A DNA stretch of 21,733 nucleotides from Candidatus Dojkabacteria bacterium (GTDB lineage: Bacteria > Patescibacteriota > Dojkabacteria > J137), in assembly GCA_020429545.1 (NCBI GenBank), contig JAGQLF010000009.1:1-21733 (forward strand), written 5' to 3'. Under the pieces are notes generated by a model. The model saw only the letters and a program-made list of their open reading frames with translations, was not told where the DNA came from and did not search any database. Made by a program: the position numbers and the translations under genes. Positions 13,278-19,475 of this stretch are shown here, one piece after another. Each line of letters starts with the position of its first letter. Position 1 is the stretch's first letter.

Positions 13278-13283
13278 ATTATA
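13278..13283 (-). promoter_or_regulatory. Candidate -10 box of serS
   Basis: TATAAT on the minus strand, with a weak TCAACA-like -35 about 17 bases further upstream. The leader would be about 55 bases and includes the AGCT-rich repeat. Confidence 0.4.
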
Positions 13284-13312
13284 CACTGTTAGTTGGGTTA
13301 TGTTGAGTTTTT

Positions 13313-14485
13313 TTATAATTCACCAAGCTCTGTTAATTTAGCTCTTGTTTGTTCAATAAAATTGACTAAAAATTGCTTTATATCGTCTCTGACACTAACT
13401 TCAATAAAATCTAGTTGTCTATAGCCTTTCCTTACAAACCATTTGTAAGAATATATATTTTGCATAACTCTTCTGATTGAATCGAACTGTTCAGAGACTG
13501 TAGCAGATGACAATCCTGATGTAAGTGCAAGTAAATTAATGAGGATATTCATATCATAGCCTTGAATGTAATATTCAAGAAAAAGTCCAATAGTATATGG
13601 AAACTTTTTATCAAATAAATCAGGTGTGTAAACAGTAGACTCATCAAAAATTGGAGTAATAGAATACTGAGTTCTAAAAAATATTTCTGATAAAACCATA
13701 TCGTAGTTATGAATATATTTAGATAACGAAGCAAACATTCTAACTCTCTGTTTGTAATTATCGATGGTACCGTTTGCAACATAAAGCTTTATTTGTGTTT
13801 GAGTTAAGACAATGGAACTAGGATCATTTAAGTGTCTTAAAGATTCAATAATGAAGGCTAATTGTTCTCCAGTAGTTAGTAGTTCACCTTTAACGATTTG
13901 ATCTCGCCATCTATGTATAAAATTATTGGTGCCAGTAATGATATTATCAGGTACTTCATCTAATATAGTTTGAGCAAATGTAGTAGGGTAAATTCCATTA
14001 GATATTAAAGTTAGGAAATTTAGGTAATGATCTGGTATGTCTGGATTTAAGCCGATGCTAACTTTAAGTTCTTTTGCTGAAAAGACGTGTACTCTTTTAT
14101 ATAAAGTTGATTTATCTTTTCTTGGTTGAATACCTATAGTTTCTAACTCAGACGAAAGCATTGAGATTTGTAAAACATTAGTCACTGTTTTTGTAAGTTG
14201 CTTTATTTGATCTCCATTTATGTTCAAATTAATGGAGATATATGAGTTAGGTTTACCAAGATATATATATTCAATAAACTCAACTAGTTGTGAAGTACTC
14301 AATACTCCCTTACTTACTTGTGAATTCAAATGAACTCTTATTGCTATTTCTAAGTTATCTAAATCAAAATACTGAGATTCTATGTATCTCAATATGCACT
14401 CTCTTCTTGCTGAGATATTGCTACTTTGTTCAGATATAGTAATGTACACAGGATTTTCAGTATAGTTTTGAGCATTAGTTTCCAA
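13313..14485 (-). CDS. Hypothetical 390-aa protein with TTG start
   Basis: A soluble, mostly helical protein without signal peptide, membrane segment or known motif. The initiation codon at 14483-14485 is TTG, preceded on the minus strand by AAAAGATAAGA, a weak ribosome-binding sequence, and by TATTAT (14511-14506) as a possible -10 box. It has a few cysteine and tryptophan residues and many Ile/Leu/Tyr. In size and general character it resembles the 371-aa protein at 2986-4101, but I could not align them convincingly by eye. It is divergent from the glyS T-box with only about 70 bp between the gene start and the T-box transcript, so the two promoters overlap closely. Confidence 0.75.
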   Translation of the reverse strand: METNAQNYTENPVYITISEQSSNISARRECILRYIESQYFDLDNLEIAIRVHLNSQVSKGVLSTSQLVEFIEYIYLGKPNSYISINLNINGDQIKQLTKTVTNVLQISMLSSELETIGIQPRKDKSTLYKRVHVFSAKELKVSIGLNPDIPDHYLNFLTLISNGIYPTTFAQTILDEVPDNIITGTNNFIHRWRDQIVKGELLTTGEQLAFIIESLRHLNDPSSIVLTQTQIKLYVANGTIDNYKQRVRMFASLSKYIHNYDMVLSEIFFRTQYSITPIFDESTVYTPDLFDKKFPYTIGLFLEYYIQGYDMNILINLLALTSGLSSATVSEQFDSIRRVMQNIYSYKWFVRKGYRQLDFIEVSVRDDIKQFLVNFIEQTRAKLTELGEL

Positions 14486-14521
14486 TCTTATCTTTTAATC
14501 TGCCGATAATAACACAAACTA

Positions 14522-14550
14522 TTGTCTAAGTAGAATTAGAGTGGTATTAT
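14522..14550 (+). promoter_or_regulatory. Promoter of the glyS T-box transcript
   Basis: TTGTCT (14522-14527), a 17-base spacer, then TATTAT (14545-14550). This places the transcript start near 14557, exactly at the first base of Stem I of the T-box, which supports both predictions. Confidence 0.55.
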
Positions 14551-14556
14551 ACTTTT

Positions 14557-14691
14557 ATTAATGTAGCCCTTTGGCAAGGCAATATAAAAACATTAATACC
14601 TAAAAGAGGCTATTTATTTATAGCAAAAAGGGTGGAACCGCGGTGAAAATCGTCCCTAGCAAATATTTTATTTGTTAAGGACGATTTTTTT
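14557..14691 (+). promoter_or_regulatory. Compact glycine T-box riboswitch controlling glyS
   Basis: Uncharged tRNA-Gly binding should stabilise an antiterminator and switch on glyS. Stem I is very short: ATTAATGT (14557-14564) pairs with ACATTAAT (14590-14597) and encloses GCC...GGC with a loop carrying the codon GGC, so the specifier reads glycine by either pairing register. Stem III is GCTAT/ATAGC (14609-14624). The T-box AGGGTGGAACCGCG is at 14629-14642; its UGGA would pair with a UCCA tRNA 3' end, as expected for tRNA-Gly. AGGG and GCG pair with CGTCCCT (14651-14657) as antiterminator. The competing terminator is AAAATCGTCC (14646-14655) with GGACGATTTT (14679-14688), an inner stem and seven Ts. 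No Stem II is visible. The AAGGA ribosome-binding site (14677-14681) lies in the terminator 3' arm. Confidence 0.92.
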
Positions 14692-16158
14692 ATGGACACA
14701 AAATTAACTTCCTTAGATCAATTCAAGTCCTGGGCTAAAGAAAATGGTTTTATATTTCCTTCATCAGAAATTTATGGAGGGTTTCAAGCTGTTTACGATT
14801 TTGGTCATTATGGATATTTGCTAAAAGAAAATATTAAAAATCTTTGGCAAAAAGCAATGTGGCAAGAAAGAGATGACGTAGTATCTCTAGATTCTGGAAT
14901 ATTTATGCACCCAAAAACTTGGGAAGCAAGTGGTCATGTTGGTGGATTTTCTGATGTTTTAGTCGAAGATAAAAAGACTCATAAGAGATACAGAGCTGAT
15001 CATCTAATCGAGGAGTTCCTCGATTCAAATTCGGAATTTGAAATTCAAAATTCGAAATTTGACGAGGAAATAGTTACTGCACTTGAAAAGAAAGACATGG
15101 ACAAAATTGCTCCAGAAAAACTAGCAATTATTATTCAAGAACTCGGAGTTAAAAGTCCAGATGGAAACGATTTAGCAGAGCCTAGAAACTTTAACTTGTT
15201 AGTTAAATCTAATTTAGGAACCACTGATGCAACTTTTAACGAAGAAAATGTAACTTACTTAAGAGGAGAAACTTGCCAAGGTATTTATCTAAATTATAAA
15301 AATGTTTTGGATAATTTAAGAGTAAAAGTTCCTTTTGGAATTGCACAAGTTGGTAAAGCTTTTAGAAACGAAATTGTTGCAAGGCAGTTTGTTTTTAGAA
15401 CAAGAGAATTTGAACAAATGGAATTGCAATACTTTATTCATCCAGACATGAATGATGAAGTTTATGCAATGTGGAAAGAAGAACGAATTAACTGGTATAC
15501 AAATGTACTTGGAATAGATAAAGCTAGCCTAAAGTTTAGACCTCATGAAAAATTAATTTTCTATGCAAAAGCTGCAGAAGATGTAACTTACAACTTTAAC
15601 TCAATGGGAAAATTTGATGAAATTGAAGGGATTCATGCAAGATCAGATTATGATTTGAGTCAGCATGCTAAGTTCTCTGGGCAGAAATTAGACTACTTTG
15701 ATCAAGAAAAGGGTGAGAGATACACTCCATGGATTGTTGAAGCATCTTGCGGTCTTAATAGACTGGTAATGATGGTTATTGATCACTTCTGGGAGAATGA
15801 AAAAATAGATGACTCAGGAGATGAAAAAAGAGATTATAGAACAGTTTTAAGATTGCCTAAGAACTTAGCACCAATCAAAGTTGCAATTTTGCCTTTATCT
15901 AAAAAAGAAGATTTACAAAATAAAGCACATGAAGTTAAAAAAATGCTTCAATCTGATTATATGACTGAATACGATGAAACTGCATCAATTGGAAAAAGAT
16001 ACAGAAGACAAGATGAAATTGGAACACCTTATTGTGTAACTATCGATTTTGAAACATTAGAAGATAATGCTGTAACAATTAGAGATAGAGACAGTATGCA
16101 GCAAGAAAGAGTTAAGGTTGATGAACTTAAAGATTATTTTAGTGAGAAATTTAGTTAG
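14692..16158 (+). CDS. glyS: Glycyl-tRNA synthetase (single-chain, dimeric type)
   Basis: A 488-aa class II synthetase of the alpha2 type that charges tRNA-Gly. The N-terminal catalytic part has SSEIYGGFQAVYDFGHYGYLLKENIK (24-49) and motif 2 GKAFRNEIVARQFVFRTREFEQMELQYF (about 222-250). Glycine and ATP residues include GIHARSDYDLSQH and motif 3 near EASCGLNRLVM. The C-terminal anticodon domain has IKVAILPLSKK and GTPYCVTIDFETLEDNAVTIRDRDS. The start is fixed by the T-box: AAGGA ten bases before the ATG. Residues about 108-124 (FLDSNSEFEIQNSKFD) are encoded by an AT-rich imperfect palindrome that looks like an inserted repeat. It is followed by a REP-like palindrome and a convergent gene. Confidence 0.97.
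   Translation: MDTKLTSLDQFKSWAKENGFIFPSSEIYGGFQAVYDFGHYGYLLKENIKNLWQKAMWQERDDVVSLDSGIFMHPKTWEASGHVGGFSDVLVEDKKTHKRYRADHLIEEFLDSNSEFEIQNSKFDEEIVTALEKKDMDKIAPEKLAIIIQELGVKSPDGNDLAEPRNFNLLVKSNLGTTDATFNEENVTYLRGETCQGIYLNYKNVLDNLRVKVPFGIAQVGKAFRNEIVARQFVFRTREFEQMELQYFIHPDMNDEVYAMWKEERINWYTNVLGIDKASLKFRPHEKLIFYAKAAEDVTYNFNSMGKFDEIEGIHARSDYDLSQHAKFSGQKLDYFDQEKGERYTPWIVEASCGLNRLVMMVIDHFWENEKIDDSGDEKRDYRTVLRLPKNLAPIKVAILPLSKKEDLQNKAHEVKKMLQSDYMTEYDETASIGKRYRRQDEIGTPYCVTIDFETLEDNAVTIRDRDSMQQERVKVDELKDYFSEKFS
15006..15067. repeat. Palindromic repeat inside the glyS coding region
   Basis: AATCGAGGA-GT-TCCTCGATT (15006-15025) is a perfect hairpin. It is followed by AT-rich TTCAAATT / AATTTGA units, and TTCCTCG (15017-15023) is also matched by CGAGGAA (15062-15068). 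The DNA encodes EEFLDSNSEFEIQNSKFDEE, a low-complexity segment between conserved glyS blocks. The frame is intact. Confidence 0.5.
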
Positions 16159-16162
16159 TTCA

Positions 16163-16196
16163 TTTGTAGGGGCCAATAATTATTGGTCCCTACAAA
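16163..16196. repeat. 34-bp near-perfect palindrome after glyS
   Basis: TTTGTAGGGGCCAATAA and its near reverse complement (one mismatch) form a 34-bp palindrome between convergent glyS and the 16206-16928 gene. Length and outer ends (CATTTGTAGG and CCTACAAA) equal those of the palindrome at 8754-8787, while the centre differs. Confidence 0.75.
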
Positions 16197-16205
16197 GATA
16201 TTGGT

Positions 16206-16928
16206 TTATAAATCTGAAATTGTAAGGTTTTCTACTTCTTCCAAACCTTTTTCTACAATAGCTCGTTGAGACTCTTCGTTATAGTGTTTATAGAGTAATA
16301 TTGTCTTATGTACTGCTTCGGGGTCAACAATTTCTAAGCAAGAAATTGGATAAAATCCAATAATTCTTTGATCAGGTTTTAACTCTGTTGGTATAACACT
16401 AAGATCTGCATGACCAGGATATACATAAATATCTTTTCCAGTATAAATCTTGTTATTGGAATTTCTGTTAACTTTTTCTAGTAGTTCTAAATCAGCTAAA
16501 TTGGGTAGATCAATTTTTTCGTCACCTTTAAAAAAATAGAAGTTTGTTACATCAGCTTTTATAAAACAAAAATCTCTATTTCTAGTTACTGGTTCTATAA
16601 CTAGATTAGGTGTATTGTTAAGTTCAAGTGTCGCCTTTTTATCAACTAAATTGCCATCTAGATCATAGAATTCAATAGTCGCATTTGAGGGTAGGTTTCT
16701 AATCTTCATGTTTTTAATTTGCATAATTCCAAGTTCAATCTCCTTATCTTGAACTTTTGCTACTAAGTCCTTTCCATAAAAATTTAGAAGTACTATATTT
16801 GTATAACTGCCTTGAACAAAATATATAATGAACCAAAAAATGCAGAGGAATAAAAGAACAAAAGTTGTGATTCCAAGTACAATAATAGATGTAATCTTGA
16901 TTTTGTCAGTTAGGGGAAAACCTTTCAT
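16206..16928 (-). CDS. Single-pass membrane protein with extracytoplasmic domain
   Basis: A 240-aa protein of unknown function. A short cytoplasmic N-terminus (MKGFPLTDKIK) is followed by one long membrane helix (about 12-38, ITSIIVLGITTFVLLFLCIF onward). The rest is a mixed beta-rich domain beginning YTNIVLLNFYGKDLVAKVQD. No catalytic motif, cysteine pair or lipobox was seen. It is convergent with glyS across the palindrome and divergent from the 138-aa gene; about 100 bp upstream hold the promoters. Role unknown. Confidence 0.78.
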   Translation of the reverse strand: MKGFPLTDKIKITSIIVLGITTFVLLFLCIFWFIIYFVQGSYTNIVLLNFYGKDLVAKVQDKEIELGIMQIKNMKIRNLPSNATIEFYDLDGNLVDKKATLELNNTPNLVIEPVTRNRDFCFIKADVTNFYFFKGDEKIDLPNLADLELLEKVNRNSNNKIYTGKDIYVYPGHADLSVIPTELKPDQRIIGFYPISCLEIVDPEAVHKTILLYKHYNEESQRAIVEKGLEEVENLTISDL

Positions 16929-16989
16929 ATAACTTTAGAGTATATCAGTAGGGTCAACTAATCAAGCAGAAAAAAGTAAAATTAGACAC

Positions 16990-17017
16990 TTGTATTCTAT
17001 TTTAGATAGAGTATAAT
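16990..17017 (+). promoter_or_regulatory. Promoter of the 17028 gene
   Basis: TTGTAT (16990-16995), a 16-base spacer, TATAAT (17012-17017). Transcription would start near 17024, only about four bases before the ATG at 17028, so the mRNA is leaderless or nearly so. Confidence 0.5.
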
Positions 17018-17027
17018 TCTTGCAATT

Positions 17028-17444
17028 ATGATTACACTATTATCACCTACAGAAATAAATCCATATAAAGATGCGTTTAATGAGGCATCTGATTATGGTA
17101 CAGATTCATTACTAAAACGAGAGCTTGCGGATATATTCAGAGAAATGCATTTTGAATCTAATGGATCTATTCCAGACCTATGGGCAGACATGGATGAGAA
17201 GTCAAGAGAATATTGTGTAGGGAAGTATCTTTGCAAATCCTATGAATTAGAATCATTAAAATTAATTAGGGATTCTAAGAACGATACAACGAATAGTGGT
17301 CTTGATCTTGATTTGCAAATAAGACGGTTAGCTAAGGTACATGTGGTATTCGAAGTTTTTAAAAGAACTTATAATAGACAAGAGGGTTTACTTAATTTAC
17401 TCCTAAGTTATGTACCACTTCCCGAATATCATCAGGAGCTGTAA
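17028..17444 (+). CDS. Hypothetical protein, 138 aa
   Basis: A soluble, acidic, mostly helical protein (MITLLSPTEINPYKDAFNEA, then ELADIFREMHFESNGSIPDL). It has no signal peptide, membrane segment or recognised domain, and two cysteines (YCVGKYLCKS). Its end overlaps the end of the convergent RNHCP gene by 53 bp, a long overlap that would give antisense pairing of the two transcripts. A good promoter just upstream supports it being real. I cannot suggest a function. Confidence 0.68.
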   Translation: MITLLSPTEINPYKDAFNEASDYGTDSLLKRELADIFREMHFESNGSIPDLWADMDEKSREYCVGKYLCKSYELESLKLIRDSKNDTTNSGLDLDLQIRRLAKVHVVFEVFKRTYNRQEGLLNLLLSYVPLPEYHQEL

Positions 17445-17691
17445 TACAATTAACCTCTTCACCACACTTTTCACACTTAAATACTATCTGCTCTTTTCTA
17501 TTCGTATTTTTAATTCCGATAGGTTTTAAAATTCCTTTGCACTTATTTGCTCTATCTCCAGGATTTATATCCACATGCAGCCCATATAAACAGAATGGAC
17601 AATGGTCTCTAGAGCTTGAAGGATGAGGAGAGACCTCTTGCTCACAGTTTATGCAAGTAAAACTTTCATTTCTTTTAGTAAACTTTCTCAC
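17392..17691 (-). CDS. RNHCP-domain zinc-binding protein
   Basis: A 99-aa protein of the RNHCP family, small proteins of unknown function named after a conserved motif. Here the motif reads RDHCP (28-32) in SSSRDHCPFCLYGLHVD. Zinc-ligand candidates are C13/C16, C31/C34, C51, C73/C76 and C82. The motif GDRANKC (45-51) is also typical. The start is GTG (17689-17691), chosen because the family usually begins M.RFTK..E.F.C, which fits MRKFTKRNESFTC. The gene overlaps the end of the convergent 138-aa gene by 53 bp. The family call is fairly firm, but the biochemical role is not known. Confidence 0.85.
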   Translation of the reverse strand: MRKFTKRNESFTCINCEQEVSPHPSSSRDHCPFCLYGLHVDINPGDRANKCKGILKPIGIKNTNRKEQIVFKCEKCGEEVNCITAPDDIREVVHNLGVN

Positions 17692-17716
17692 TTAATTTCT
17701 GTATTATTAAATATGT

Positions 17717-17808
17717 TTGTCACCCTGAGCAAGCCTGTCCTGAGCTTGCCGAAGGAAAGGGGCCAATCAACAGATAATGTTCATGGTTTGCCAATCTCAC
17801 CATGACAA
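17717..17808. repeat. 92-bp repeat element with short terminal inverted repeats
   Basis: It begins TTGTCACCCTGAGC and ends CACCATGACAA, so TTGTCA and TGACAA are terminal inverted repeats. Inside, GCAAGC/GCTTGC and GTTCATGGT/ACCATGA(C)AAC form hairpins. The CCCTGAGC...GCCGAAGG core resembles a dispersed repeat known from many bacterial genomes. It is more GC-rich than its surroundings. The first ATG of the next reading frame (17802) is part of its right end. Confidence 0.6.
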
Positions 17809-17816
17809 CTTATATA
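17788..17816 (+). promoter_or_regulatory. Candidate promoter of the membrane-protein gene
   Basis: TTGCCA (17788-17793), a 17-base spacer, TATATA (17811-17816), with a TATACT alternative at 17818-17823. Transcription would begin at about 17823-17830, after the ATG at 17802 and before the ATG at 17832. This argues for the downstream start. Confidence 0.4.
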
Positions 17817-17831
17817 TTATACTACTCTATT

Positions 17832-18488
17832 ATGAATATACCTATAGTATCGTTCTTAAGAAAACTTAGATTTATAAGAGAAGCACAAATATTAATTGGA
17901 TTTTCAATTCTGATTTTCATTCTGCATGTTTTTCTTCAAGGATGGACACCTTTAAACAAACCATATAGTATTTTTTATCTTGATGAAGAATATACTATTG
18001 CAACAATGTTTACTTCAGCAATTGCATTAATTACAGGAGTTTTTTTCTTATCCCAAACAAAGACAATGGTAAAGTTTAGGGATTTATTTGCAATGCTTGC
18101 TTCTGGAACATTTTTTGTACTTCTTGCTTTGGATGAATATTTAAGCTTACATGAAAATTTTAACACTTATATTAAGGAACAATTACATGGTCCAGAATCC
18201 TTAACAAGTGCAGCAAACAGTTCTTGGATTTATTCCCTAGGAATAATTATTCTACTTGTTTTAATCTTTCTTATTTACATGATTTTTAGAGAAAAAGAAC
18301 AGAGTATACAGAATTCATACATTATAGGGATTTCTCTGTTTCTTGCAGTATTAATTTTAGAAATAATTGGAAGCAATTTATTCGGTAATCAACTCTACTC
18401 TCTTGTGATAGGAATTGAAGAATTATCTGAAATGGTTGGAATATGTTTCTTTCTAAATGGTATTATGCTTAAACGATTTAAGGATTAA
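17832..18488 (+). CDS. Polytopic membrane protein with conserved-looking acidic/His motifs
   Basis: An unknown integral membrane protein of 218 aa from the ATG at 17832; an in-frame ATG at 17802 would add ten residues but lies in a repeat element and before the likely transcript start. About six hydrophobic segments are visible (AQILIGFSILIFILHVFL, MFTSAIALITGVFFL, LFAMLASGTFFVLLAL, SLGIIILLVLIFLIYMIF, SYIIGISLFLAVLILEIIG and the last near LSEMVGICFFLNGIML). Polar residues sit in or beside helices as ALDEYLSLHE and GIEELSEMVG; acidic and His residues in such places often bind metal or protons. It ends 6 bp before miaA and both are probably co-transcribed. I do not know the family. Confidence 0.78.
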   Translation: MNIPIVSFLRKLRFIREAQILIGFSILIFILHVFLQGWTPLNKPYSIFYLDEEYTIATMFTSAIALITGVFFLSQTKTMVKFRDLFAMLASGTFFVLLALDEYLSLHENFNTYIKEQLHGPESLTSAANSSWIYSLGIIILLVLIFLIYMIFREKEQSIQNSYIIGISLFLAVLILEIIGSNLFGNQLYSLVIGIEELSEMVGICFFLNGIMLKRFKD

Positions 18489-18494
18489 GCATTA

Positions 18495-19448
18495 ATGAAA
18501 CAAAAGATAATTGTAATTGGCGGTCCAACAGGTTCAGGTAAAACAGCGCTTGCTCTACAAGTAGCAAAAGAGTTTAATGGAGAACTGATAAATGCTGATT
18601 CAAGGCAGATATATAAATATTTAGATATTGGAACTAACAAAGAAGTTAAAACCGTCCGACGATCTGCGAGGAGTGAGCAAAGCGAGCGACGTGGCAGTCC
18701 CCTAAAATTGTCCAATTTGTCTACTTACAATATCAACAATATTCCAATCCATCTACTCTCTTTCCTTGAACCAGACGAACGTTTTGATGTTTACTCTTAT
18801 CAGAAACTTGCTTCAGAAAAAATTATAGATATTCACTCAAGAGGAAAACTTCCAATTTTAGTTGGCGGAACAGGGCTATATATAGATTCAATTTTAAAAG
18901 GATATGAATTTGAAATCACAGAAGAGTTTGACCATTCATTAGATAGTCTTTCAATAGATGAGCTTCAATTGCAATTGGATTATGAAGCTTTAGAAAATTT
19001 AAATAACAGTGATAAAAATAATCCTAGAAGATTAATTAGACTGATTCAGAAGCAAAATTCTAATAACAAAACTAAGCCAGTTTTAGATATATCTAAATAC
19101 GAAGTTATATTTCTGTACCCAGAATTTAGCTGGGATGAATTAAAAGAAAAAATAAGAAATCGTGTAAGTCAAATGTTATCTGACGGATTAATTAAAGAAG
19201 TTAAAGATGTGCTAGATTTAGGTTATAAAGAAGACTCAATTGCACTGCAAGGTATAGGTTATAGAGAGGTACTTGAATTTTTAGATGGAAAGATTGGAGT
19301 TGTAGAGATGGAAGGAGACATTGCTCTATCCCATATACAATACGCAAAAAGACAAAAAACTTGGTTTGAAGGGAAAGGTAGAAACTACAAATTAATAAAG
19401 GTGAATAAGGATAATGTTATTCAAACTTTGAAAGAAAAAATACTGTGA
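18495..19448 (+). CDS. miaA: tRNA dimethylallyltransferase with in-frame insertion
   Basis: MiaA adds a dimethylallyl group to A37 of tRNAs that read UNN codons. Visible motifs are the P-loop GGPTGSGKT (9-17), NADSRQIY (33-40), DIGTNK (44-49), HLLSFLEPDE (86-95), LVGGTGLYI (122-130), QGIGYREVLEFL and QYAKRQKTWF. The 317 aa include about 25 residues between IGTNKE and IHLLSF (about 52-75, TVRRSARSEQSERRGSPLKL onward) that typical MiaA proteins lack; there the two blocks are only about ten residues apart. The extra DNA is GC-rich and repeat-like. AAGGA lies nine bases before the ATG, one of few Shine-Dalgarno sites here. It is 6 bp after the membrane-protein gene. Confidence 0.96.
   Translation: MKQKIIVIGGPTGSGKTALALQVAKEFNGELINADSRQIYKYLDIGTNKEVKTVRRSARSEQSERRGSPLKLSNLSTYNINNIPIHLLSFLEPDERFDVYSYQKLASEKIIDIHSRGKLPILVGGTGLYIDSILKGYEFEITEEFDHSLDSLSIDELQLQLDYEALENLNNSDKNNPRRLIRLIQKQNSNNKTKPVLDISKYEVIFLYPEFSWDELKEKIRNRVSQMLSDGLIKEVKDVLDLGYKEDSIALQGIGYREVLEFLDGKIGVVEMEGDIALSHIQYAKRQKTWFEGKGRNYKLIKVNKDNVIQTLKEKIL
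18650..18720. repeat. GC-rich dispersed repeat inserted in miaA
   Basis: The core GATCTGCGAGGAGTGAGCAA followed by AGCGAGCGACGTGGCAGTCC is a partial palindrome (CTGC...GCAG ends). It has the TGCGAG...ACGTGGCAgTC form of a repeat seen in many bacterial genomes. Its GC content is far above that of the gene. It encodes Arg/Ser-rich residues about 52-75 of MiaA and keeps the frame. Confidence 0.7.
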
Positions 19449-19454
19449 TATAAT
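19446..19454 (+). promoter_or_regulatory. Extended -10 promoter overlapping the miaA stop codon
   Basis: TGATATAAT: the TGA is the miaA stop codon and also supplies the TG of an extended -10 element. Transcription would start near 19461, about 15 bases before the ATG at 19476. Confidence 0.5.
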
Positions 19455-19475
19455 CCCGAAGTTTAATATTACAAT

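Noticed and set aside
13218..13312. Possible T-box or other riboswitch in front of serS
   Set aside because: The leader has no GGTGGNACCGCG-type sequence and no terminator; its structure comes from the AGCT-rich repeat.
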